Origin: Leminorella richardii
GTDB lineage: Bacteria; Pseudomonadota; Gammaproteobacteria; Enterobacterales; Enterobacteriaceae
Assembly (NCBI RefSeq): GCF_900478135.1
Contig: NZ_LS483470.1
Span: forward strand, 1,043,501 to 1,107,500
Length of the DNA: 64,000 bases
Direction: 5' to 3'
Of this stretch, positions 27,895-35,491 are shown piece after piece. Numbering within the stretch: position 1 is the stretch's first letter; each line of letters starts with the position of its first letter. The translations under genes were made by a program, and so were the position numbers. Below the pieces are notes generated by a model. The model did not search any database. It had not been told where the DNA came from and saw only the letters and a program-made list of their open reading frames with translations.

Positions 27895-27970
27895 TGGTGG
27901 GTGATACCGGGTTCGAACCAGTGACCCCCTCCTTGTAAGGGAGGTGCTCTCCCAACTGAGCTAATCACCC
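27895..27970 (-). tRNA. valU: tRNA-Val (anticodon UAC), copy 1 of the operon
   Basis: Identical 76-nt copy, the first in the transcript, 17 nt downstream of the -10 box at 27988-27993. Confidence 0.96.
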
Positions 27971-27987
27971 TTCTCGTGTGGAGTCGC

Positions 27988-28015
27988 ATTATAGGGAACG
28001 AACCAACTGAGTCAA
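27988..28015 (-). promoter_or_regulatory. Promoter of the tRNA-Val/Lys operon
   Basis: On the minus strand TTGACT (28015-28010), 16-bp spacer, TATAAT (27993-27988), then a GC-rich discriminator GCGACTCC as expected for a stringently controlled stable-RNA promoter. Confidence 0.85.
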
Positions 28016-28107
28016 TGGTTTTTTCTACGAATCTGACCGTTCGTCGTAAAATTAGTCACCCTCACGGTATTTTTTCTGACTCAGGGCGTTTGGATTGCGC
28101 AGGGACA

Positions 28108-28135
28108 TTGAGGATTCAACGGTGAGTGGTAGAAT
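28108..28135 (+). promoter_or_regulatory. Candidate gltX promoter
   Basis: TTGAGG (28108-28113), 16-bp spacer, TAGAAT (28130-28135), about 95 bp before the gltX start. The rest of the 260-bp gap between the tRNA-Val gene and gltX shows no gene. Confidence 0.55.
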
Positions 28136-28231
28136 GTGGGCTACTTTTTTATCGCACCCGCTAGCTGTGCTGTAGTTCGCGACAGGCGATAGTGTTTATA
28201 CCACCTTGAACAAGGCCAACGTTGAATGTCC

Positions 28232-29647
28232 ATGAAAATAAAAACACGTTTTGCTCCAAGCCCAACGGGAGATCTCCACGTTGGCGGCGCTCGTACCGCT
28301 CTTTACTCTTGGCTTTTTTCTCGTCACTTTGGCGGCGAATTTGTTTTACGCATTGAAGATACCGATCTGGAGCGTTCAACTCAGCAGGCAATTGACGCCA
28401 TTATGGACGGTATGAACTGGCTTAATATCGACTGGGACGAAGGCCCTTACTTTCAGACCAAGCGTTTCGATCGCTATAATGCAGTTATCGATGAAATGCT
28501 GAAAGCGGGGACAGCCTATAAGTGCTACTGTTCCAAAGAGCGCCTAGAGCAGCTTCGCGAAGAGCAAATCGCCCGTGGAGAAAAGGCTCGCTACGATGGC
28601 CACTGCCGCGACAGCGCTTGCCAACACGGCGACAGCGAACCGCACGTTGTGCGTTTTCGCAATCCGCAGGAAGGCTCAGTTATTTTTGATGACAAGATCC
28701 GCGGGCCGATTGAGATTGGTAACCAGGAGCTGGACGACCTAATTATTCGTCGGACAGACGGTTCTCCGACCTACAACTTCTGTGTGGTCATTGACGACTG
28801 GGATATGGAAATTACCCACGTTATCCGTGGTGAAGACCACATTAACAATACGCCGCGTCAGATCAATATTCTGAAAGCGCTGGGCGCCCCAGTGCCGGAA
28901 TATGCCCACGTTTCCATGATTCTGGGTGATGATGGTCAGAAACTGTCTAAGCGTAACGGTGCTGCCAGCGTGATGCAGTATCGCGATGCAGGCTACTTGC
29001 CAGAGGCACTGCTTAACTATCTGGTACGTCTGGGCTGGTCTCATGGCGATCAGGAAATCTTTAGCGTTGATGAAATGAAAGAGCTGTTTACGCTAGATGC
29101 AGTTAGCAAGTCCGCCAGTGCGTTCAATACCGAAAAGCTGCTGTGGTTAAACCACCATTACATCAACCATCTGCCTCCTGAGCGCGTAGTGGTTCATCTG
29201 GCATGGCAAATTAACCAGCTGGGTTACAATACGCAGAATGGCCCCGAACTGGTCGATATCGTCAAGCTGTTGGGGGAGCGCTGCAAGACGCTTAAAGAGA
29301 TGGCAGAGTCCTGCCGCTACTTCTATGAAGAGTTTGATGAGTTCGATGCCGATGCAGCGAAAAAGCATCTGCGCCCGGTCGCTAAAGAGCCGCTGGAGCG
29401 AGTGCGCGATAAAATCAGTGCCGTTGTTGACTGGACTGTTGAGAACGTCCATCAGGCCATTGAGGGAACAGCCACTGAACTGGAAATCGGCATGGGTAAA
29501 ATTGGTATGCCTCTGCGTGTTGCCGTCACTGGCTGTGGTCAGTCACCGTCAGTTGATGCAACAGTCCACGCGATTGGTAAATCCCGCTCGCTGGCGCGTA
29601 TTGATAGAGCGCTGGCGTTTATTGATGAGAGGGCGGCACAGCAGTAG
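28232..29647 (+). CDS. gltX: Glutamyl-tRNA synthetase
   Basis: Class I aminoacyl-tRNA synthetase of 471 residues from ATG 28232 (an in-frame ATG two codons earlier is also possible). HIGH-type motif APSPTGDLHVGGA, zinc-site region CYCSKERLEQL with CRDSACQH, and KLSKRNG for the KMSKS loop. The C-terminal anticodon-binding domain is intact (GMGKIGMPLRVAVTGCGQSP). Next to glutamate-unrelated Val/Lys tRNAs, as in E. coli. Confidence 0.97.
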   Translation: MKIKTRFAPSPTGDLHVGGARTALYSWLFSRHFGGEFVLRIEDTDLERSTQQAIDAIMDGMNWLNIDWDEGPYFQTKRFDRYNAVIDEMLKAGTAYKCYCSKERLEQLREEQIARGEKARYDGHCRDSACQHGDSEPHVVRFRNPQEGSVIFDDKIRGPIEIGNQELDDLIIRRTDGSPTYNFCVVIDDWDMEITHVIRGEDHINNTPRQINILKALGAPVPEYAHVSMILGDDGQKLSKRNGAASVMQYRDAGYLPEALLNYLVRLGWSHGDQEIFSVDEMKELFTLDAVSKSASAFNTEKLLWLNHHYINHLPPERVVVHLAWQINQLGYNTQNGPELVDIVKLLGERCKTLKEMAESCRYFYEEFDEFDADAAKKHLRPVAKEPLERVRDKISAVVDWTVENVHQAIEGTATELEIGMGKIGMPLRVAVTGCGQSPSVDATVHAIGKSRSLARIDRALAFIDERAAQQ

Positions 29648-29671
29648 CCATATGCGTTAGCCGCGAAAAAG

Positions 29672-29692
29672 CCGGGCTTTGCCCGGTTTTTT
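29672..29692 (+). terminator. gltX terminator
   Basis: CCGGGC (29672-29677) and GCCCGG (29681-29686) with loop TTT, then six T's. Confidence 0.85.
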
Positions 29693-29754
29693 ATAGACGG
29701 CACAGGCGATTTGCTCTCTTTTTCAGCATTTAAACAATTTGTTTTAATTAGGCG

Positions 29755-29784
29755 TTGACAGACATCCCCCATGTTTCATATTAT
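29755..29784 (+). promoter_or_regulatory. tRNA-Ala promoter
   Basis: Perfect TTGACA (29755-29760), 18-bp spacer, TATTAT (29779-29784), then the GC-rich discriminator GCGCCCG. It lies about 50 bp before the tRNA. Confidence 0.85.
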
Positions 29785-29833
29785 GCGCCCGTTCCGTTGA
29801 GACAGCATCTTGCTGGGGCAGCGAAAACGATTT

Positions 29834-29909
<76 letters not shown>

Positions 29910-29918
29910 AATTATAAG

Positions 29919-29947
29919 AGGCCGATGCGAAAGCATCGGCCTTTTTC
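29919..29947 (+). terminator. tRNA-Ala terminator
   Basis: AGGCCGATGC (29919-29928), loop GAAA, GCATCGGCCT (29933-29942), then T's. Confidence 0.92.
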
Positions 29948-29974
29948 GTTATGCATTATGCAAAGTTATGCATT

Positions 29975-29994
29975 AAAAAGGGCCTTACGGCCCT
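29975..29994 (-). terminator. Terminator of the iaaA-gsi-peptidase operon
   Basis: On the minus strand AGGGCC, loop GTAA, GGCCCT, TTTTT, placed 25 bp after the M55 peptidase stop. Confidence 0.75.
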
Positions 29995-30018
29995 AAATGC
30001 ATTTATATGGCTTCTTGT

Positions 30019-30837
30019 TTACTTCAACATCGTCGACATCGCTGAGAAGCAGTTCAGAATGCGGATCGCGGACTGAACGGACTCGGCGTTGAAGCCAACT
30101 TCATCGCTTGCCAGTCTTTCCACAATCGGCAGTTGGCCAAACAGGTCAGCCAGCGCTGGAGTTTGGGTTTGCAGACGGCAGGTAATAGGTGGCTCGATTT
30201 TGAAAGGCTGCCACTGGGATGGGTTTTCCACCAGCATGCGGGCTGCGTCGTAAATAGCGCGGCAGGACTCTTCCGGCGTAATAGATAGGCCGCTGTTTTG
30301 CCCTTCGGCCTGCTTAGTTTCCACGAAAGTGACTTCCGGAAAGAGCGGTAGGGTTTCTTCGATAAATACGTCATCGCCGGCGATAAGGGCGACAGGAACG
30401 CCGAATTCGCCCGCCAGTGCGCCGTACAGGCCTGCTTCACCCAGTTCCATATCGTTCAGCCAAATGCGGGAAAACGCAAAGCTGTTGATGGTATGGGCCA
30501 GAATGCCGCGGGTTTTTGACTTAGAGTGGTAGCCAATCATAAACATGGCGTCAGGAGCGCGCTCAACGCCGGAGGCCATGCTCAGATAGCGAGGCTTGCC
30601 CTGAAGCAGCAGTGCGCGCGGATCGATGCGATCGGCGATGATGTTGCGAAAACTGCCGTGGGAGTCGTTGACAATCACCTCTTTTGCCCCGCCGTCCAAA
30701 GCGGCGCGTACGGCGGCGTTGGCTTCATTGGTCATCCAGATGCGGGCGCGTTCATATTCACCGTTGCCCGGGCGTACCTGCTCGGGATGAAATACGCCAG
30801 CGACGCCTTCAATGTCGGTCGAGATAAGTATTTTCAC
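30019..30837 (-). CDS. M55-family D-aminopeptidase (DppA-like)
   Basis: Zinc-dependent aminopeptidase of about 272 residues that releases N-terminal D-amino acids, as Bacillus subtilis DppA does with D-Ala peptides. The opening VKILISTDIEGVAGV carries the conserved DxE metal site. NDSHGSF and MIGYHSK provide further ligands, and LAHTINS and GDDVFIEE are typical of the family. I chose GTG 30837 because GGAGAG lies 7 nt upstream; a longer frame would run back into the preceding gene. Last gene of a likely seven-gene operon, 14 bp after the P1 peptidase. It probably degrades D-containing peptides brought in by the Gsi transporter. Confidence 0.88.
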   Translation of the reverse strand: MKILISTDIEGVAGVFHPEQVRPGNGEYERARIWMTNEANAAVRAALDGGAKEVIVNDSHGSFRNIIADRIDPRALLLQGKPRYLSMASGVERAPDAMFMIGYHSKSKTRGILAHTINSFAFSRIWLNDMELGEAGLYGALAGEFGVPVALIAGDDVFIEETLPLFPEVTFVETKQAEGQNSGLSITPEESCRAIYDAARMLVENPSQWQPFKIEPPITCRLQTQTPALADLFGQLPIVERLASDEVGFNAESVQSAIRILNCFSAMSTMLK

Positions 30838-30851
30838 AGTCGAACTCTCCT

Positions 30852-31910
30852 TTATGATACGAGTAAATTCTGTAGGTCTGGCGCCAGATCGCGCAGCGAG
30901 ACTCGGCGATGGCCGTCTCGTCCTTCCGTTGTTGTTGCATGCCACAGCGCGTGAATTATTGCCTGTTCAACGCTGTCGGCGGTAGCCTGAAACAGTGGAT
31001 CCATCAGCGCATCGTGCAGAAAGGCAACGGAAGGCATAGGGCGATCGGTTTGCTGAGGGAGGGTATAGGCGGTCGAGAAGGCCAGAGAGATATCGCCGCT
31101 GCCGTTGCCAAAAAAGGCACCCGTGCGCGACAGGCCTACGCCAGCCCGCAGAGACAGACGCCGCAGCTGGCGTGAGTCCAGCGGTGCATCTGTGGCGACG
31201 ATCATAATGATGGATCCCTTTTCTTCCGTTAGCGGTCGCTGCTCAAGCCGCTCTTTTAGCAACGTTCCCAGATGTTTGCCTGCTAGTGTAAAGGTCGGCA
31301 GGCGGCCAAAGTTGGATAAAACCAGAGCGCCGACGGTGTAGGTTTGCCCTGTCGCCAGCGTAGCGACGCGGGAAGCAGAACCAATACCGCCTTTAAGCTC
31401 GAAGCAGGACATGCCACGCCCCGCGCCCACCGCACCTTGGGTAAACTGTGTGTCGGCAGCGCCTAGCGCCGCAGCGTAGTGGCTGTCGTTAAGGATCATC
31501 GCCTGAATGTCATTGAGATAGCCGTCGTTGCACTCAAAGACAAGCGGATTCACCGTTGACCAGGCTCTGCCGACTTCCGGGTTCTCATTAATTGACTGGC
31601 GGATTTGTGCCTGCGCCATTGCGCCGACAGAGAACGTATTGGTGAGCGCAATAGGCGTTTCTAACACGCCAAGCTCTTCAACCTGTACCAGTCCTACGCT
31701 TTTTCCAAAGCCATTAAGCACGGTTGCGGCAGCGGGAACCTTATCGCAAAACAGGTTCCCAGAGTGGGGCGTAATCACTGTGACACCGGTCTGATGGATG
31801 CCGTCGCTGACGGTACTGTGCCCGACCTTTAGGCCTGATACGTCAGTAATAAGGTTGTTTTTTCCTGCGGGAAGCAAGCCGATACAGGGGGGAAGCGCGG
31901 GCGTGGTCAT
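30852..31910 (-). CDS. P1/S58-family peptidase (DmpA-like)
   Basis: About 352 residues from ATG 31910. An N-terminal-nucleophile hydrolase that self-cleaves into two chains. GLLPAGKNNLITDVSGLKVGH opens the fold; GAVGAGRGMSCFELKGGIGSAS and the cleavage site KG-SIIMIVATDAPLDSRQ (Gly-Ser, the Ser becoming the nucleophile) are present, followed by GNGSGDISLAF. DmpA relatives release L-amino acids from peptide amides or esters and some D-amino acid esters or beta-peptides. Placed between gsiD and the M55 aminopeptidase, it is likely part of peptide use. Confidence 0.88.
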   Translation of the reverse strand: MTTPALPPCIGLLPAGKNNLITDVSGLKVGHSTVSDGIHQTGVTVITPHSGNLFCDKVPAAATVLNGFGKSVGLVQVEELGVLETPIALTNTFSVGAMAQAQIRQSINENPEVGRAWSTVNPLVFECNDGYLNDIQAMILNDSHYAAALGAADTQFTQGAVGAGRGMSCFELKGGIGSASRVATLATGQTYTVGALVLSNFGRLPTFTLAGKHLGTLLKERLEQRPLTEEKGSIIMIVATDAPLDSRQLRRLSLRAGVGLSRTGAFFGNGSGDISLAFSTAYTLPQQTDRPMPSVAFLHDALMDPLFQATADSVEQAIIHALWHATTTEGRDGHRRVSLRDLAPDLQNLLVS

Positions 31911-31944
31911 GGAGGAAGTCTTCTTTTTCTTATTCAGGACGATA

Positions 31945-31990
31945 ACGCGTTGTATCACAGAGCACATCAAGACTCTGCGATACAACGCGT
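31945..31990. repeat. Long intra-operon inverted repeat between gsiD and the P1 peptidase
   Basis: An 18-bp inverted repeat, arms 31945-31962 and 31973-31990, starting ACGCGTTGTATC, with one mismatch (a G-U pair in the minus-strand RNA) and a 10-nt loop. No U-tract follows on the minus strand. It is probably an mRNA-stabilising or processing hairpin that lets the transporter and peptidase parts be expressed at different levels. Confidence 0.75.
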
Positions 31991-31998
31991 ATATTTTA

Positions 31999-32904
31999 CT
32001 ATTTCTGGTCGATTTTTGGGTCTAACGCATCGCGTAGCCCGTCGCCCAGCAGGTTAAACGCTAGCACTGTCAGGAAAATGGCGATACTAGGGAAAATAGC
32101 GACATGAGGCGCCATCACCATATCCGCACGGGCTTCGTTAAGCATCGCGCCCCATTCCGGCGTTGGCGGCTGTGCGCCCATCCCCAGAAATGACAGGCTG
32201 GCAGCGGTGATGATCGAAGTGCCTATACGCATGGTGAAATAGACCACAATCGAGGACACGGTGCCGGGCAGGATGTGCCGCATAATGATGGTCCAGTCCG
32301 ACGCTCCTAGGCTGCGAACCGCCTCAACGTAAGTCAGGTTTTTAATCACCAGCGTATTGCCGCGAACTAGCCGAGCAAAGGCGGGAATACTAAAAATCGC
32401 CACCGCAACGATAACGTTTGTCATGCCGCTACCCATAATGGCGACGACGCCGATTGCCAGTAGAATACCGGGGAAGGCGAACAGCACATCGGAGATGCGC
32501 ATGGTGATACGATCCCACCAGCCTTCATAGTATCCGGCCATCAGTCCCATAAAGGTGCCAATAACGGCGCCGAGAGCGACGGAAAAGAAGCCTGCGGCCA
32601 GAGAGATTTTAGTACCGGCGATGATGCGGCTAAAAATGTCTCTACCCAGCGAATCAACCCCAAACCAGTGCAGTGCGGAAGGGCCTTCGTTGAGCTGGTC
32701 ATAGTCAAAGTAGTTTTCTGGATCGAAAGGCGCAATCCAGGGGCTAAAAATGGCGATAACCACCAGCAGCAGAACGAAAATACCCGCTGCCACAGCGACG
32801 TGCTGTTTGCGAAACTTGCGCCAGAACTCGCTCCACGGCGTACGGACGTTTTTAGCACCGGAGCCGGATGCGGCAGTCGGTTCGACGGTCGTTGATGAAC
32901 TCAT
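31999..32904 (-). CDS. gsiD: Glutathione/peptide ABC transporter permease GsiD
   Basis: Inner-membrane permease of 301 residues, DppC/OppC type. Six hydrophobic segments and the EAA loop (YVEAVRSLGASDWTIIMRHILPG) that docks the ATPase. The N-terminal OppC_N extension is present. Order iaaA-gsiA-gsiB-gsiC-gsiD is the same as in E. coli, where the system imports glutathione. Confidence 0.93.
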   Translation of the reverse strand: MSSSTTVEPTAASGSGAKNVRTPWSEFWRKFRKQHVAVAAGIFVLLLVVIAIFSPWIAPFDPENYFDYDQLNEGPSALHWFGVDSLGRDIFSRIIAGTKISLAAGFFSVALGAVIGTFMGLMAGYYEGWWDRITMRISDVLFAFPGILLAIGVVAIMGSGMTNVIVAVAIFSIPAFARLVRGNTLVIKNLTYVEAVRSLGASDWTIIMRHILPGTVSSIVVYFTMRIGTSIITAASLSFLGMGAQPPTPEWGAMLNEARADMVMAPHVAIFPSIAIFLTVLAFNLLGDGLRDALDPKIDQK

Positions 32905-32915
32905 ATCGGCTCCTC

Positions 32916-33836
32916 CTATTTGTACTTGATCGTGGGGTTAATGGCGGCGTAGAGCATATCGACGATCAGGTTGATCAGAATAAACTCTAGAGAGAACAGC
33001 AGCACTTCAGCCTGAATAACCGGATAGTCGCGGGCATCAACGGAATCCACCAGCAGGCGGCCGAGCCCGGGCCAGTTAAAGACTTTTTCCACGACGATTG
33101 AGCCGCCTAGCAGAAAGCCGAACTGAAGCCCCATCATGGTGACTACTGGGATCATGGCGTTGCGCAGGCCGTGCTTAATGACCACTACGCGCTCTTTCAG
33201 GCCTTTTGCCCTTGCTGTACGGATAAAGTCTTCCTGCAACACTTCCACAAAGGAGGCGCGGGTGAAGCGCGCCATCACGGCTGCAACGGCAGCGCCTAGC
33301 GTAATGGAAGGCAGAATATAGTGTTTCCAGCTCTCCGCACCGACGGTTGGCAGCCAGCCGAGGTTGACGGAGAAAACCTGCATTAACAGCATCCCCAACG
33401 CAAAGGAAGGGAAAGAGATACCGGATACTGCCAGCGTCATGCCCAGCCTGTCGGGCCATTTGTTACGCCAAACGGCAGAAACGATACCAATGGCCATGCC
33501 GAAAATAACGGCCCAGACCATGCTCGTGACGGTAAGCCAGAATGTTGGCATAAAGCGAGAGGCAATCTCTTCGCTTACAGGGCGTTTAGTGCGAATTGAA
33601 GTACCAAAATCGCCCTGTATCATATTGGTAAAAAAGCTGACGAACTGTTGGGGCAGGGGCTTGTCTAGTCCAAGATCCTTGCGCACCATGTTAACGACGG
33701 TTTCGTCGGCTTCAGGGCCTGCCGCTAGCCGCGCGGGATCGCCGGGCAGCATGTGGACAAACAGGAACACTAATACCATAACGATAAGCAGCGTCGGTAT
33801 CAGGCCCAGAAGTCGTTTTATAAAGTAACTCGACAT
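32916..33836 (-). CDS. gsiC: Glutathione/peptide ABC transporter permease GsiC
   Basis: DppB/OppB-type permease of 306 residues. N-terminal MSSYFIKRLLGLIPTLLIVMVLVF membrane segment, LPGDPARLAAG, and the EAA loop DFIRTARAKGLKERVVVIKHGLRNA. It is followed by gsiD after 11 bp. Confidence 0.93.
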   Translation of the reverse strand: MSSYFIKRLLGLIPTLLIVMVLVFLFVHMLPGDPARLAAGPEADETVVNMVRKDLGLDKPLPQQFVSFFTNMIQGDFGTSIRTKRPVSEEIASRFMPTFWLTVTSMVWAVIFGMAIGIVSAVWRNKWPDRLGMTLAVSGISFPSFALGMLLMQVFSVNLGWLPTVGAESWKHYILPSITLGAAVAAVMARFTRASFVEVLQEDFIRTARAKGLKERVVVIKHGLRNAMIPVVTMMGLQFGFLLGGSIVVEKVFNWPGLGRLLVDSVDARDYPVIQAEVLLFSLEFILINLIVDMLYAAINPTIKYK

Positions 33837-33870
33837 GTTATGAACTCAGAAAACTGCACTTTCTTATAAA

Positions 33871-33896
33871 ACGCGCCCCCCGATAAGAGGGCGCGT
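33871..33896 (-). terminator. Attenuating hairpin between gsiB and gsiC
   Basis: On the minus strand ACGCGCCC (33896-33889) pairs with GGGCGCGT (33878-33871), followed by TTTTAT. Partial termination here would give more binding protein than permease, a common arrangement. Confidence 0.6.
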
Positions 33897-33906
33897 GGCG
33901 ACATGG

Positions 33907-35460
33907 TTATTGCTTCAGATCGACATCGTCGAAGTTAAACGAACCGTCCAGAGTGATGTACATACCGCTCAGCGCCTTGCTGTGAACGTACAGCAGCTGG
34001 TCAGTTGTCAGGAAGATCCACGGGGCATCGGCCCAGACCTGATCCTGCACTTCTTTATACAGCTTGGCTTTTTCGTCACGGTTGGTGGTTTTCAGCGCTT
34101 CGATCAGGGCATTGTCCACTTTTTCGTTGCTGTAGTAGGCGGTGTTAAACATTTTCGGCGGCCAGGAAGCCTTAGACAGCAGCGGCGTCAGCGCGAAGTC
34201 TGACTCCATGGTGGAAGAAGACCAGCCCGCGTAGTACATGCGGACGCCCGCTTTGTCTGGCGTTGGTACGCTTTCTACTTTAGCAACGCGCTGACCGGGT
34301 TCCATCGCTTCGATTTGCACTTTTACGCCCACTTGGCCTAACTGCTGCTGAACAAATTGAATCACTTTTTGGGCGGTGGTGTTGTTGCCGTTGGCCCACA
34401 GTGTGGTAGAGAAGCCGTCAGGATAGCCCGCTTCTTTCAGAAGTGCCTTTGCCTTAGCGGGATCATACGGCCATGCGTTGTAGCTTATGGCAAAGTCTAC
34501 GCCCTTGGGCACGACGCCTTCAGCCGGCATGGCATAGCCTGCAAAAGCGACTTTGGCGAGGGCCTGTTTGTTAACCGCATAGTTGAGAGCCTGACGGACT
34601 CTTACGTCATCAAACGGCTTTTGCAGCACGTTGAGGCTGACATAGCGCTGAATAATGGACGGTGATGAGACCATCACCAGCTTGTCATTTTTCTCCAGCA
34701 GCTTGGCCTGCTCAAAAGGAATGGTATAGGCAAAGTGCGCTTCACCGGTTTGCATCATGGCTGCGCGAGTGTTGTTTTCAACGACGGGTCGCCAGGTAAT
34801 GGTGTCAACTTTGGGGAGCCCCTGTTTCCAGTATCCGTCGAACTTCTTCACCTTCATATAGTCGGTAGCGTTCCACTCTTCAAACTGAAATGGACCCGTG
34901 CCCACTGGGTGGAAGGCAATTTCCTTGCCGTACTTTTTCAGTGCGGCTGGCGAAATCATGATTGCTGAGGGATGCGCCAGCGAGTTGATAAAGGCGGAAT
35001 AGGGGGCATCTAGCGTGATTTTTACCGTATAGGGATCGACCACTTCCGTCTTGGCAATGCGCTTAAACATGTTGTAGCGCTTAAGGTGGTTATCCGGGTT
35101 GGTCACGCGGTCGAAAACGGCTTTCACTGCCTCGGCGTTAAAGTCGGTGCCGTCGTGGAACTTCACGCCCTGACGCAGCTTAAAGGTATAGGTCAGGCCG
35201 TCCTCACTGGTGGTGTAGCTTTCTGCCAGCACGTTAATTAGCTTGGCGTCTTTATCGAAGCCGAACAGCCCTTGATAGAAGGACTTGGAAATAGCCTGAG
35301 ACAGGGTGTCGTTAGCGTCGTAGGGATCCAGTGTGGTGAAGTTGGAGTAAACAGCGACGACAACGTCTTTGGCGGCAAATGCCGGCGAGGCCGAGAAGCC
35401 CGCCATAGCAATAAGACTAGCCGCCAGTAGCGTTCTTTTTGGTAATGAAACGATGGACAT
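33907..35460 (-). CDS. gsiB: Glutathione/peptide-binding protein GsiB
   Basis: Periplasmic solute-binding protein of family SBP_5, 517 residues from ATG 35460. Signal peptide KRTLLAASLIAMAGFSASPAFA with AxA cleavage site. The family signature is seen in YTFKLRQGVKFHDGTDFNAEAVKAVFDR, and PVGTGPFQFEEW lies further on. I chose ATG 35460 (GGAG about 9 nt upstream, direct start of signal peptide) over an upstream in-frame extension that overlaps gsiA. Confidence 0.93.
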   Translation of the reverse strand: MSIVSLPKRTLLAASLIAMAGFSASPAFAAKDVVVAVYSNFTTLDPYDANDTLSQAISKSFYQGLFGFDKDAKLINVLAESYTTSEDGLTYTFKLRQGVKFHDGTDFNAEAVKAVFDRVTNPDNHLKRYNMFKRIAKTEVVDPYTVKITLDAPYSAFINSLAHPSAIMISPAALKKYGKEIAFHPVGTGPFQFEEWNATDYMKVKKFDGYWKQGLPKVDTITWRPVVENNTRAAMMQTGEAHFAYTIPFEQAKLLEKNDKLVMVSSPSIIQRYVSLNVLQKPFDDVRVRQALNYAVNKQALAKVAFAGYAMPAEGVVPKGVDFAISYNAWPYDPAKAKALLKEAGYPDGFSTTLWANGNNTTAQKVIQFVQQQLGQVGVKVQIEAMEPGQRVAKVESVPTPDKAGVRMYYAGWSSSTMESDFALTPLLSKASWPPKMFNTAYYSNEKVDNALIEALKTTNRDEKAKLYKEVQDQVWADAPWIFLTTDQLLYVHSKALSGMYITLDGSFNFDDVDLKQ

Positions 35461-35491
35461 AGGTGAAGTCTCCGTGTGATGTTGTGTTGTT

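Noticed and set aside
27560..27970. CRISPR-like regularly spaced repeats
   Set aside because: The repeated units are three identical tRNA-Val genes with cloverleaf structure and CCA ends.
30838..30945. Longer N-terminus of the M55 peptidase
   Set aside because: The extension overlaps the P1 peptidase gene and is Arg/Ser-rich; GTG 30837 has a good ribosome-binding site and starts at the conserved VKILIS.
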